A DNA stretch of 64,000 bases from Hermodice carunculata (GCA_964020975.1 CAXHWN010002169.1:310001-374000), one strand, 5' to 3'. Positions 11,650-24,437 are shown, counted from the first letter of the stretch. The notes: generated by a model from the sequence alone, not told the origin. Numbers and translations are program-made.

Positions 11650-14600
11650 ACAGACCCTTTACTAAAACTATCCTTTCCCTGATCATCTTCATTAGGCTAT
11701 AAGTTGCTGACCTCGCTAGAATCTGGTTGACTAACAGGCCTCACATGGTAACCTTGTCAACAAATTAAGTAATCAAAACACAAGTTAGTGTGCCCTTATC
11801 AGGGGGTAGTCATATCAGACTACACTACCAGTGACAATATTGCCTGTACATGGCCAGGCAACATTTGGACTGTGTTTGAATGGACAGGGCTTCTATGGAA
11901 AAAAGATTTCATACATATTTCAGCATTTTTTAATTTAATATCTTAATATTCATAAGACGTGTTTAAGACTGGACATATCCCATTTCTTATAACTGAGCTA
12001 TGATTACAGACCAAAACCTGTGCATAAACCTATAATTTCAGTCAAAATGTGGCATGTCTTATCTTTCCCTTTCTATCCTTTGCATTCATTGCAAGCAGTG
12101 TTCAATATATGTAAATCATCATGCCATGAAGATGATCCAAACAGAAGTGTTGTGCCTTTTCATGATATTCTTACCATCAGTTATTTCAATAATCATGAGA
12201 AATGTTTGCCAAACAATTCCACACAAGGATAAGATTCAAAAGATTATCTTTGGTGGATAAATTTCAAAGGATTATATGATAATGAAAATAAACTAGTTCT
12301 GTTAAACACATATTAAGAACAGGATCCAATTCATCCAGTTTTTAACATTGACAGAATGGCCTTTATCCAGGAATATATTTCAAAATCATGAGAGGGTACA
12401 TTGTGAAGAATGTTCAAACCTGCCTGCTCTGCACAGCTGAGGATTTTAGAGCACACTTACCCTGGTCATCGGCGCTCAGTCAGACAGGGGTGGTAAGGAC
12501 AGATGGAGTGATCTTATGTGGGTACATGTGGCATGTAGGACTCTTCACACTTTTTGGGTTCAGCTGCATACTTGGTATAAGGTGATACAAGTTGTGTATC
12601 ACAAAAAAAAAAAAAAAAACCATAGCACAGCACAAAGCAAAGAAAACCTGAGCCACCGCACATGTTAAAGAACTTTCTTTTTTCATCAAAGTACTACAGT
12701 TTCTGGAGGGTTCCACATTAGAACATTATGGTGTAATCCTAAATCAAAAGGCCTATCACAGACTATGTGGCTGTCACAGCACAGCAGGCATTAAAAACCA
12801 GTATGTTACATTATACTCTCTCACTGCTGTATGGGTCTTGGATTAATACTGAACACATGCAAAAATTTATTAGCTGTTCATCATCGTTTATTAATCAACT
12901 GGTTAGCACCTTCAGAAGTGCTTCAGTATTTTTCTGAGAACTCTTTAGACTGTTTGTCAGAAAGTACAGCAGTGAGCCATCTGAAAATTTTGTGGGGAAA
13001 AGACCTTAGAGCTGATCTAAACATTATTCGATTTTAGGGGACTAAAGCAAACTGTTAATCACATGAACCTTGCAGAACGTCACAAGATCATAGCACCACC
13101 TGTTGAACAAATTGATACCCGAAGTCCTCTAAGGGTTTGCCTGTGCGCTTTCTAAGCAATTGACCAGATCGTTTATGAGATTTTATTTTCCTAAGAAACA
13201 ATCAAAGCAAAAAAAAAAAAAAAAAAAAAAAGAAAAATAAAATTAAGTACTATGACAGGCATGTGCTCAGCTTACCTTTTATGGAAACTAACTACAAAAT
13301 TATGGCTCTGTGACCATGGCTATCAGGCCTCAATTTTCCATCTTCAAAGGTCAATTATACTATAGGACTATAATCCTGTTTTATATGAAAGTGCTAAACA
13401 TAAAACTTTTAGGTTATCATGTGGAAAAAAATACACATTTGCTCCGCAACATTGAAAATCAGGTCAAGGTCATCCATTTTGATTAGTTTTCATATAAGTA
13501 TACCTAAACGACATCTCCAAGTTTAAATTAAATTCACCATTAAAGTGCGTCATGAAAATCCACAAATAATAGAAATATCCCACCAAATGAACCAACTTCC
13601 CAACACTAAGCATCAAGACTACATTGAAACAATTTTTAAAGATGTCTGTGATTTTGAATGGGAAAAAAAAGTCAAAGATATCTTGACAATGAAAAAATTA
13701 TTATTTTTTAAAAATAAAAGTGCCACCTGGTGAACAAATTAAAAAGTGTCCCTATATAATTTCACAGCAATTGGCCAAGCAGTTTCAGAAAAGAAATTTT
13801 TCAATTTTCCCCAAAAATGTACAAGAAACACTAAAAAAATCCAAAAATTAATTGTCCATGACCTATTAAACACACATGCTCATAAACGTAAACTTGTGTC
13901 TTAGTGTTGAAACCTTGATGACGAGTCATCTTACCAATGACAGTATAATGAATCTTAGCAATAATGGTATATCAAAAATTGATCAAAATTTAGGAAATGA
14001 CAGTAGCACCACTCAGTGAGTAACTGGTGGGGACCAAGTCAAGCTACATTCCCACCATGTTTGAAGAGAATCCAATCCTGCTGGCAATTGGGAGGTCAAA
14101 ATTACAAGAGCACATAAAAATGAAAAAAAAACATCGCACACCTTATTTGAGAAGGTTCCCACAACACTATTTGTGAAGTCAAAATTGTAAATTCTGAATG
14201 GACTACACACACATGGATGATGTGATGGATTTTCTGAGCTGAGGCCGGGTGCCTTTTACATCTTGAAAGTTACAATGCTATATCATCATTGCATTCTTTT
14301 GGGACCCTTGACTGAAGTCACAGGAACACATATAAACATGTAGCCTGATGACAAGTCTGGGCCTGGAGCAGACCTTACATTACGCTACACAAAAGATGAG
14401 GGCCCAAAAAGTGACGAGAAAAGCTAAGCTGACTGAAAAGTCAATGTAGTTAAAAGGCAAATGGACAGACAGTACAATGCCCCTTTGTAATAAATAAATG
14501 CTCCCCTTGCTATACCATCAAAGTGTCATATTACAGTGAGGCCATTCACATGGATATGATGAACTGTGTGCATGAGGAAATAGCCTCTGGTGATGGATTG

Positions 14601-15450
14601 CCAATTGTCAATGGAAGCCTGAACCCTTTCATGGTTAGAGTAAGACTGAGTCAATACCTTTCCTTGGCACGGGATGGGTTTACATGTATTCATTTTGGCA
14701 CATTTGCCCAACCCATGGCAAGGAAGGCTATGTGCCGTTATGATGAATCTTGTATACACTTCTCACCACAAATGTTTTCTATTAAAATGAAATTAATGTA
14801 AAAGCATTAAAGTGGATGACAATTTACATCTGGGCATTTTTAGGCAATTTTGAGCAGAAAGTGTTCATACATTGGCACTATTGCTGGCTACATGAACAAA
14901 CAAGCATTATACTTCTGACTGAAACTTTCAAAGCCAAAAGATTGTAACCTAGTAAACAGACAAAATATATGTTAGATAAATAAATATGTATTAGTTTATG
15001 AACATTCTAAAATTGCCATGTAATGTCAGTTTGAGACAAATAAACACATACATTACCCAAGATAAGATTCCTGTGTCACATTTTAAATAAAGTCCAGTGT
15101 TGAGCAGCTTATTTCAATTATACTATTAAAAAAATATATTACCTTATGTGCTGTCACTTCTATAATCACCATAAATTTATGGCACAATTTACAATAATGC
15201 TCTGACATCATTCAAATGTAAATACCCTGTCATTTGATGCAAAGTAGCTGTCATCTTGTACACCTATATACACAGATACATATCATATAAATGTTATCTT
15301 TATACAAACCATCTGGAAAAATTAGACCAAAAGGAAGACTTGATATTGGAATTAGTAAGTTAGAAGTGTTCCATAGGTAAGTGAACACAAACTCTGATTT
15401 GAAAGACTGGCATATTCTTTGATTTCATAATTACTTATTGGCGTAATTGC
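11650..15450. other. Unassigned interval with poly-A tracts and degenerate repeats
   Basis: There is no convincing gene. It holds A-tracts at about 12,602-12,619 and 13,209-13,230, consistent with old retroposed fragments. A degenerate repeated motif (CACCTGKTGAACAAATT followed by AGCAATTGRCCA) occurs near 13,095 and 13,725, with a weaker relative near 14,010. Open frames at 12,831-13,037 and 14,523-14,801 are not recognised. Confidence 0.35.
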
Positions 15451-15459
15451 AATACGTAA

Positions 15460-18400
15460 AAAATAATTGTAGTACAGCCAATATATTAATTAATTATGTA
15501 TGCATGGTCTTATAGTTGTTACATACCCGTGTAAGCTGAGAGAACAATTGTTTATTTTAAATTTTTGTTTTCTCTTATGTTACAAACACTTCATTCGTTC
15601 CAGCGACTACTTATTGACGGTACTTCCCTTATTGTTACTCTTAGCTGGTGATATTCATGTAAATCCTGGGCCCGTTGGTGATCTTTGTGATATTACCCTC
15701 TGTCATATAAATGTCCGTAGTCTAACTGCTGACAAGTTTAGATGCATAAAAACCGATATTGTTCCAGACTTTGATATTATCACTCTGTCTGAAACATTTC
15801 TTTCAAACAATACACCTGATGAAGACTTTAACTTACCTGGCTATCATAAAATCATATGGAAGGATCACCCTAATATTGTAGGAGGCGGCGTGGCTGTCCT
15901 TGCAGCTGAGGCTTTTGCAATTTCTCGTCGCATCGACCTAGAGCTTCCCGACATCGAACTTTTGTGGACCGAGATTAGAGTTCACAATAATAAATTCTTA
16001 CTTGGCGTAGTCTATAGACCTCCTAACTCACTTATCTCTTTTTGGGACAAACTACAAGAGAGTTTCGATTTAGCCACTTCTTGTAACATCCAAAATATTA
16101 TTCTAACTGCCGATTTAAATTCTGACTTCAACACCACGTCGGGTGCAAAGTTGCAGCAATTCTGCGACACAAATTTTCTTAATTTGCACATTCGCGAACC
16201 TACTCGAATAACAGCAACAACCTCTACTTGTTTAGACCAAATAATTTCTAATATACCAAATTTTATTAAAGAACCACGTGTCCTATCACCAATCTCTAAT
16301 TGCGATCATTCAGTCGTTGCTGCCAATGTACGTTTTCGGCGCAAAAAGGAACCTTCTTTTACTAGACAAATTTGGGAATACAAGAGAGCGGATTTCGATA
16401 AGTTTAGGGATTTCCTTGATGGAACAAACTGGGACGTTTGCTTCGAGTCTGGTAATGTCGAGTTGTGCAGTAAAATTTGGACAAAATTGTTCCTTGATGC
16501 GGCAAATCATACTATTCCAAACAAACAAATAACAGTTCGCCCCTCTGATCTTCCATGGTACAATTCTAGGCTTCGTTGTGAGAAGCGGAAGGTTTTGCGA
16601 GCTTATAAGAGGGCAAAAGATAAGAAACACGATCCACAAGCCTGGAGTGCTTATAATAATGTTCGTAATCAATACCAAGATCACCTGAAATGTGTCGAAG
16701 AAGCTCATAATAGTAAACTGAGCGTTTCTTTAAAAAGCGCAAAGCACAAAAATAAAGCTTGGTGGCGCACTGTCAAACAGTTTATGAACAGAAATCAATC
16801 TTTGTCTATTCCTTCTCTTATACATGAAAATCGCCATGTGACCGACAGCCTATCAAAAGCCAAAATATTCAATTCCTTTTTCTTAAGTCAGAGCAACCTT
16901 GATACTTCAAGGGCCCCAGTAATTCCAACTGTGGACCTACCCGCTGTCATACTTGACTCTATTCAAATTGATCATAGCGAAGTTTTCGACATTCTTAGGA
17001 GCTTAGATATCACCAAGGCCACTGGTCCAGATGGAATCAGCGCTAGACTTCTGAAGGAAGGAGCACCATCAATTTGCGTATCGTTAACCAAACTCTTTAA
17101 CCTTTCTCTTAATCAGGCAACTTTTCCGAGCTTATGGAAGCAAGCCAACGTCATCCCCTTGTACAAAAAGGGCGACTCATATTTATGCAACAACTATCGT
17201 CCTATTTCCCTCCTAAGCTGTGTTGGGAAAATTATGGAGAAAGCTATTTTTAAACACGTTTTTAACTTTTTTAGGGACAACTTACTTTTATCGGCAAATC
17301 AGTCGGGATTTATACCCGGCGATTCCACTGTTAACCAACTGCTATCTTTATATCACGAATTGTGTCTTGCCATTGATCTTCAGAAGGAAGTGCGAATCGT
17401 CCTTCTCGACATTAGCAAGGCATTCGATCGTGTTTGGCATGCTGGTCTTCTTTACAAATTGGAACGTAATGGGATATCTGGATCACTTTTAAACTGGATT
17501 CGAAATTATTTGTCTACCCGACAACAACAGGTAGTAATAAATGGTCAATCATCTGAATGGGGAACCATAAACGCTGGTGTTCCCCAGGGCTCTGTTCTAG
17601 GGCCTTTATTGTTCTTGATATTTATTAACGATATAGTAGACATTGTGCAGTCGAGTATTAAACTTTTTGCGGATGATACTTCTCTGTTCCTCTCCGTTGA
17701 TAATCCAAATTTAACTGCAAATATGATTAACAGTGATCTCTTATCTATTGATTCTTGGTCTGATGACTGGATGGTGACATTTAATGCCCAGAAAACTGAT
17801 GCTATGTTAATCTCTCGGAAAAGAGACCCGGTACATCACCCTCCGTTAGTATTCAAAGATCACCAGCTGGAACATGTGGATCAACATAAGCATTTAGGGC
17901 TTGTATTTCGGAATGACTTAAGATGGAATGATCATATTAATACTATCGTGGCAAAGGCCACTAAACAACTAAATATTTTGAAAACACTCCAATTTCATCT
18001 CGACAGGAAAACGTTAGAAATAATCTACACCTCCTTTATTCGACCTTTAATGGAATATGGTAATGTTGTCTGGGATGGCTGCACCCAATCAGATGCATTG
18101 AAACTGGAGAGTATTCAATTGGCTGCTGCACGTGTTATTTCTGGTGCCATGCGCACCACATCTAATGCTAAACTATATGAAGAAACTGGTCTTTCTACAT
18201 TGGCAAAACATAGGGAAGTTAGTAAACTAATTTTAATGTACAAAATTACTAATAATCTGGTTCCCGAATATCTTAGTAGTATAATTTCCAATGAACAAAA
18301 TCTTAACAGAAGGTATATAACAAGACAGGCCTCAGACTTGCCTCAATTCAGAACCAGAACTGAATTATTTGAGAATTCGTTCTTTCCTTCTACGATAAAA

Positions 18401-19190
18401 CTATGGAACCAATTACCTCTTGATGTGAGAAACTCTACTACTTTAAGTGAATTTAAAAACAAAATTTCTTCAAATGTGCCTCGGTCACTCAAGCAAACAG
18501 AATTGTACTATGTCGGCAACAGAATTGCCGCAGTTTTGCATACAAGACTGCGTTTGGGCCGCAGCCAATTGAATGCCCATCTATTTGATATTGGTGTCAC
18601 TCAATCGCCAAACTGTCGTTGCGATCAAGGGATTGAAGACGTTTGGCATTTCTTCTTTGTTTGTCCTTATTATGCTGTTCCTCGTGATCGCCTTCATACG
18701 ATAGTAACAAACTATGCCCCTTTCGGCCTTGAAACCGTTTTATATGGCGTTTCCGATGGCCCTCTCGAAATTAATAAGAAAATATTCCTGGCAGTCCAAG
18801 ATTACATTCTAAAAACCAAACGTTTTCAAACCGGTGTTGTTACATGATGAATTGATTTACAATTAATCCTGCATTTGTATTATATAACTGCACTACATAA
18901 TTATGAATCTTCAATGAGATGGTCGTTAATCAGCAATTTTCATTGCTTCTTTATAATGAATCGCCCCACTGTCTGTCTTGTGACTTGTGGTGTCCTTCTT
19001 TACTTTGTTGATCCAGGGCGGAGCTCTTCCTCCTGGCGGTGTCTTTTAACTGCCAGCAGTTTAGAGCTTCGCTCTGGACCCTTGACGTCTCGTTTGTCCT
19101 GTGATATTGTCCTCTTCCGACAAGAGGGGTTTATATAGGGCCTTGCCCTTCTCCCCAATTGTTTTCTTTGGAATAAAATATGTTTAAACC
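15460..19190 (+). mobile_element. CR1/Jockey-group non-LTR retrotransposon, apparently full ORF
   Basis: LINE containing the intact 1,115-codon ORF plus about 340 bp of 3' UTR with an AATAAA at 19,172. The 5' end is not delimited. The 3' end lies near 19,185-19,200, where the sequence changes to the oppositely oriented LTR-element fossil. No obvious target duplication or poly-A was resolved. Confidence 0.75.
15500..18847 (+). CDS. LINE polyprotein: 2A-like leader, endonuclease, reverse transcriptase
   Basis: A 1,115-residue ORF with no interruption. Residues 1-50 are strongly hydrophobic and lead into a 2A-like motif, GDIHVNPGP (residues 50-58). An AP-type endonuclease follows: NVRS near 71, SETF near 97, VYRPPN near 171, ADLNSD near 204 and CDHS near 268. 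The reverse transcriptase runs from about 507 to 790: KATGPDG, NYRPISLLS, DISKAFD (637-643), AGVPQGSVLGP and FADDTSLF (723 on). The C-terminus carries a Cys/His cluster, CRCDQ...WHFFFVCPYY, near 1039. The order endonuclease then RT is that of CR1/L2/Jockey-group LINEs; I assign CR1-like from overall resemblance. All catalytic motifs are present, so the copy looks potentially competent and young. No ORF1 was found upstream. The ATG at 15,500 puts the hydrophobic leader directly before the NPGP. Confidence 0.92.
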   Translation: MHGLIVVTYPCKLREQLFILNFCFLLCYKHFIRSSDYLLTVLPLLLLLAGDIHVNPGPVGDLCDITLCHINVRSLTADKFRCIKTDIVPDFDIITLSETFLSNNTPDEDFNLPGYHKIIWKDHPNIVGGGVAVLAAEAFAISRRIDLELPDIELLWTEIRVHNNKFLLGVVYRPPNSLISFWDKLQESFDLATSCNIQNIILTADLNSDFNTTSGAKLQQFCDTNFLNLHIREPTRITATTSTCLDQIISNIPNFIKEPRVLSPISNCDHSVVAANVRFRRKKEPSFTRQIWEYKRADFDKFRDFLDGTNWDVCFESGNVELCSKIWTKLFLDAANHTIPNKQITVRPSDLPWYNSRLRCEKRKVLRAYKRAKDKKHDPQAWSAYNNVRNQYQDHLKCVEEAHNSKLSVSLKSAKHKNKAWWRTVKQFMNRNQSLSIPSLIHENRHVTDSLSKAKIFNSFFLSQSNLDTSRAPVIPTVDLPAVILDSIQIDHSEVFDILRSLDITKATGPDGISARLLKEGAPSICVSLTKLFNLSLNQATFPSLWKQANVIPLYKKGDSYLCNNYRPISLLSCVGKIMEKAIFKHVFNFFRDNLLLSANQSGFIPGDSTVNQLLSLYHELCLAIDLQKEVRIVLLDISKAFDRVWHAGLLYKLERNGISGSLLNWIRNYLSTRQQQVVINGQSSEWGTINAGVPQGSVLGPLLFLIFINDIVDIVQSSIKLFADDTSLFLSVDNPNLTANMINSDLLSIDSWSDDWMVTFNAQKTDAMLISRKRDPVHHPPLVFKDHQLEHVDQHKHLGLVFRNDLRWNDHINTIVAKATKQLNILKTLQFHLDRKTLEIIYTSFIRPLMEYGNVVWDGCTQSDALKLESIQLAAARVISGAMRTTSNAKLYEETGLSTLAKHREVSKLILMYKITNNLVPEYLSSIISNEQNLNRRYITRQASDLPQFRTRTELFENSFFPSTIKLWNQLPLDVRNSTTLSEFKNKISSNVPRSLKQTELYYVGNRIAAVLHTRLRLGRSQLNAHLFDIGVTQSPNCRCDQGIEDVWHFFFVCPYYAVPRDRLHTIVTNYAPFGLETVLYGVSDGPLEINKKIFLAVQDYILKTKRFQTGVVT

Positions 19191-19199
19191 AAGGTCAGG

Positions 19200-22100
19200 G
19201 CACCAATTCTTGCATATATAGGAGATATCTACGGGTACTTTATGTTGTGCTTGACTGCTATACCTAAAATTGCTGGCAGCAGGAGTCTTGCTTTTGACTG
19301 GCTTCCTCATGAACACAATCCCACAACAGACCCCTTTTCTAGGGTCACATCTTCATTTCCTATGTTCACAACCCTGACAAGTATTACTATATTTGCCCTG
19401 TGGGGACCAACTAGTGAACTAGCTACTAATACATATTCATTTTGACAAAGCTTAGGGTCTGGCTCCACAACAGCACTGTTTACATTCAGACTGTGTCCTT
19501 CTGCAGCCCCTTCCAAGACCAACTCACAACAGGCAGGAATTGTCGTGCATTCTTTGAGATGCACCAGTCTGACTCCAGGTAGGTCCCCTTGCACATCACA
19601 GCTTACCCAGCAGCCATTGATCATTAGTCCACCTTGCCTTGCAAAAACTGTGCAATCATTCTCATACAAGAAGTCCATTCCTAGTAATCCTGCATCTTTA
19701 ATTGAACATATACGTCCCAGTCAAAGTTCATACAGCCAATCTGTATAGAGGCAGTGGCCACCCCTGCTACCTTAAGCTGTCTGGCATTAGCTACCTCCAG
19801 GTGTACATTGCCTGTCAATTCTCTAAGTTCAGGTCTTGATTCAGATGCAATGGTATTGAACAGATCTGTGAATAAATGGTCACCACAGCCCCTGTATCTA
19901 ACACCAATCCTGTCTCCAGTCTATTCACTTTAGTAGGCACAACAATGGGTACACTTGGCTTATCTGCTTGGCAATTTATCCTAATCATTTGTTTTTCCAT
20001 CTGTTGATCATAGACCAGTACCAGGCGGTTGGGTCCAGTCCTCTCTAGTTTTTCCCACACAGAAGCAGTGGTTTGATCAACAGTCTCAGATCCATCTTGT
20101 GCTTTTTCCTTCCTATCTGGGCAAAGGCTTCGGTATTGTCCATACTGATGGCAGTGGTAGTACTCCACAGTAGCCAGGTCCAGCTTTGGCTTATTTTGCG
20201 GCAGATTTCCATGGTTGTTCTGACTGCTGGTTTTGATCAACTCTTTGATCTCATCAAATTTACTGTTTACTGTTCAGTTACTCCTTGAGCTCTTCCCCAA
20301 ACTGGTTGAGGCGTTTTTCTGTCACATATATAATATTATCAATTTTAGTTTATCAGTGTCACTTGACAGGATGCACAGCTGAATGGTACCCTTGATTCTT
20401 CCCAACATCTTCCTTGAGATTCATGTAGGTTTTATATGCCCCTCTTGCTTCTTCAATAATGCCAGGGTCCCTCATTCCAATAGACACAGCAGCATGCTGA
20501 TCAGGTAGCCCTCTTAGGAAATGATGCATGGCAATTGTCTGGGTACCCCTTTGTGACCAGGCATTTTAAGTCTGCCACATATTTGGACAGAGACTCCTTA
20601 GGACTCAGTTTGCAGCTTTCTTACTTGGCCAAATAGGAGTTAACAGTATGTCTTTCCTTATAATGATTCTTAAGAGCTTTAAGTAAGAGTTCATAGGACT
20701 GCAATGTCTCAGGTGGTAGTTAGCTAAAGGCACACTTTGCAGCATCCCCTCTCAGACTACTGGTTGACCTAAACAGTTTATCTGGCTCCTTCCACTGACA
20801 CACAGTTGCCAGATTGAGGAATGGTTGTATGAAGCCCTCCCAGGATTCTTTTCCATTAAACGCATTCTGGTGCGGTAGGGGAACATTATACATGTGTCCA
20901 TTGTTGTGGCTTCTTGGCCCATAAGCACTTGGTATTGGCAGTTGTCCTAGCCCTGTGTTGAAAAGTTGACCACGATAAGCCCCAAATGCTGAATGATGGA
21001 ATGGCATGTGCTGTGATAGGTGTGAGGGCATTGATTGACTATTCCAGGAGTCAATAACGTCATGTACAGCATCTCTACCATTCATTGTATTGGTGTCTTT
21101 TTGTCCAGAACCACTTGACTTCCTGGAAGTCATTACCCCATTCCACAGTCCAAATTCCTTACTCCCTATAAACTAACCGGTCCCTGTCTAACGTATATGC
21201 ATATGGAAGTGCTATTGTCCATATTGCACATGTTCTTCTGTAGAATTTTGACATAGGCTGTATTAGCCCAAATAAATTAAAGTGTCCTCAGCAGGTAACT
21301 ACTCAGAAAATTTTTGGAGCCTAAAACTGTATATGTCTCTCTGAGTAGCAGCTCCTTGTCTAAGCTAAATATTCAGCAAAGACAACCCACATAATAATGA
21401 ATGAATATGATCCTGGCAAATGATGAATTAGCTAAATACGTGAAGTTTTGCTTATAAATGCAGAGATTCATTAAGAAAGAAGAAAACCTGTCAAACCAAA
21501 CATAATTACTAAATTTGTATAGTAAAGGTTCAGATAAGAACAATTTGACCTACCCCTGAACCAGTAAGTACTGTTAGGAGTGTATTATGTTGTTGGCTGT
21601 GATATTCCACTTGCACTGGCTCTGGTGTTTTCTGTTGTGAATGTTTTGTTTTCTCTCTCTAGGTCAGCAATTCTATTAACTACAGCTTCCTTTTCCCTCA
21701 CAGTTTCATTAGCCCTCGTATTGGCATCCTGCACAGACTGCATAACTTCAAGTAGCTGTTGACATAAGTTGTCAACTTCCTGCTCCAGCTGCCCTCCACT
21801 GGCCTCACCAGGACTTCCCATCTCTGTAGCAATGTTATCTACATGACCCCGATTTGAAGTGTTGGTTGGTCTCTTTGGTCCCATTATCAAACTTAACAAA
21901 ATGTCCAATTTGAATGTTCAAGAAGTCAGCTCGGGTCTGTATGTAACTGCAATTCAGTCCTCCGATAAATGCGGGTGTGTACATGGATGGAAACTCTGTG
22001 TAAACCAGGTTTTGTAAGGCCTGTCCTACAATCTTCATTGTTGTTTAGTCTGATATAACAGACACCAATCCAACTCCAAAACTTTTGCCAGCTGTCATCA

Positions 22101-22299
22101 GTTCCTTCATTATTTCAGCAAGCACAGCCGTGCATATGTCAGTGACATCCTGTGCAGCCTCTGGACAGCCATGAGCAGTCTATAAAATGTAGCACTGTAT
22201 AACATTCACTGCACTCATATACTTCTACTTCCTTCACTGTGGTATCCCTAGTCATGGTTTTGTTTTGTTTTGTTTTAAAATTCCACCACTGCCACCAAG
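19200..22299 (-). mobile_element. Ty3/gypsy-like LTR retrotransposon fossil, internal gag-pro part
   Basis: Minus-strand fossil. A capsid-like gag stretch lies around 20,300-21,130. A coiled-coil, Glu/Asn-rich N-terminal part lies around 21,585-21,900. A zinc-knuckle-like stretch and a retropepsin-like LVLDTGA motif lie within 19,815-20,240, and protease-region coding continues to about 19,200. A tRNA-Leu-type primer binding site is visible next to the LTR (RC of 22,283-22,297). Recognisable polymerase and integrase are not present in the window. It is broken, with several interruptions, and is older than the intact LINE beside it, at whose 3' end it stops. Confidence 0.8.
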
Positions 22300-22965
22300 T
22301 GTCAGGGAAAAGCACAGTGAAAATAAAGTCAGAAAATAAAGTTCATAGGTTATTTCTTGAGAATTGGTCCCTGCATAATGCATAAAGCAGGGCTATGGTT
22401 CCAACAACTTTTCTGCCTAGTCTCTTGCTGTAACACACTCTGTCTTTATCCAAGCTTCCCCCTAAACAGTCTGTGCCGTCCTTCATATATGTCTACACAC
22501 CAGCACATGTATCTCTCACACAAAGACATCAGCAGGGTGCTACACATAGCACACAAATCCACACCAGTCTTACAAGTTTCACTCCAATCTTACACATGAC
22601 TTGTCACCAATCATACTCAAGTTCTCACCAGTCTAACACACAAGTTCACACAACTGTAGCACACAAGCTCTCACCAGTAACACATGAGTTCACAAGAGTT
22701 CAGATCACAAACCCTTACCAGTACAAAACACGGAGTTCACACCAATCGTGCACACGTAAACATCAGCAGGAAACCACACACTGATCCTGACCAGTCTGCA
22801 CAAGAAAAAATCAGCAGGGGACCACACACTGTTTCACCTGTCTTGCACACGAAAATCAGCAGGAAGCCACACACTGATCCTCACCACTCTTGCACACGAA
22901 AACATCAGTGGGGAGCCACACACAGCTGTTTACATGTTACACCACATCATAATCGTGAATACCTT
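22300..22965 (-). repeat. Probable 5' LTR of the gypsy-like fossil, with minisatellite
   Basis: The inner edge ends CCCTGACA (minus strand) two bases before the primer binding site, which defines the LTR boundary at 22,300. The outer edge is not fixed. The segment includes a degenerate minisatellite (about 22,490-22,940) with recurring CACAC...ACATCAGCAGG...CCACACACTG motifs. A matching 3' LTR was not seen in the window. Confidence 0.55.
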
Positions 22966-23650
22966 TAGGCTTACAACATATGTCGTATAAAAAATGCATG
23001 AGAATCAGAATATCCCTTTAGCACATATGGTTTAAAAGTAACATAGATAGCTGGATTCAAAAATATATTTAATACATACTGTATGGCAATATGCTCAACG
23101 TCTCTGTTTTACCATGAAAAAATGTTTGGCAGGTTTTACTATATAATTAGTGTTATAAACAACTGGTTTTACCATGAAAAATAAAACGCGTCAGCAGCAG
23201 GTTTTGTTCAGCAGGTACTTCTATTGAACTTTTATTTTGAGTCACAAATATCAAAAATAACATCTGTTTGAATCAAACCATGTCTCATGAGTCACATTTG
23301 GACTCATAAATGCGTATCAGTTAGGCCTTCCATCTTAATTTTAACTTTGTAGACCATTAATGTAGTGAATAAAATGGATTAACATAGTCTTGAAAGAGTG
23401 GTTTATGCAACCACAAACTGGAACATGCTTAACACCGTCTAACTGCAAATATAATGACATACATCTCATTAACAATCAGCAAGCAGGCCACATGTATGGT
23501 ATCTGTTATTATACTGTGCTCACTAAACGTTTGGTACTTAAGACTCCCTGTGCAGTTCCATAAAGTTTTTTCTTCGTAAGCCACCTATTAGAGATTCATA
23601 TCTGAATTTCCTCTCCCCCCACCCCACCCCATGTCAAGTATAAACTGGGT
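22966..23650. other. Unassigned interval
   Basis: No gene or repeat recognised beyond short AT-rich tracts. Confidence 0.3.
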
Positions 23651-23651
23651 C

Positions 23652-24437
23652 AACAGCTATCCTCGGTACGCTCTGGGTACAAACGACGCCCAGAGAACGC
23701 CGAGGAAAGCTGTTAATTTACAGCCAATGATACATGGCATGTTTGTAGTTGAAAGAAATGTCTTACCACTGTCATGGGGGCCTTATAGAGACAATGTGTC
23801 ATGTTTAAAAAGCAAAAAACCATGCATGAAAGTGTCGTGATCATGCTTTCAAAATGCAACTTGAAACCACAAGAAGTTCAATATCAATTATCTCATTTCA
23901 ACCGTAGACTTAAAAACTCTAAACTGTAGGCCTAATTCCACAAATGATTTCACTACACGGCGAGACACAATCTGTCAATGCGATGCGTGATGATATTAAT
24001 CGTCAGTTTCCTACTCTGAGTCACAAGTCTGAAAAATGTAACTGGTTTATCCACTAGCACAGGGGCACATGAATTTATGGCTTTTGCCCTTCTCTGTAGT
24101 TCCTGTCCTGTTACATGGTATTCTGAAAGTAAAATGTGGACTTATTTGAGCCAAACTGAACCTGCTAAATGTTAACACAATTTAATCTTTTATTGCAGCA
24201 CAGACAATATTTACCAAGCTAAATAGTTGATATGAGTTTAATTTTGATGGGTTCTTTTTGCTTTGAGTTTAGATACTAAGTTTTGGAAACAAAATTCACA
24301 TTCCTTGTTCAAATACATTGTATTCAACTACCAACATTCCTGTAGAGAATATCGTGATAAAATTAGTCCAGGTCAACAGCTTTCTCCAGTGTGCTTTGGG
24401 GGCGTTGCACCCAAGCGCCCCGAGAAAAGATGTTGAC
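23652..24437. mobile_element. Possible element bounded by two related long hairpins
   Basis: A stem-loop at about 23,651-23,716 (arms AACAGCT-TCCTCGG-CTCTGGG and their complement) is related to a second stem-loop at about 24,371-24,437 with the same arm order. Each is about 65 nt and nearly self-complementary. The loop sequences match better in inverse orientation, so the pair could be the ends of one about 785-bp non-autonomous element. Nothing coding lies between them. The alternative is two independent insertions of a small hairpin element. Confidence 0.45.

Noticed and set aside
22473-22968. Two overlapping His/Thr/Ser-rich ORFs
   Set aside because: They fall in the degenerate minisatellite of the LTR.
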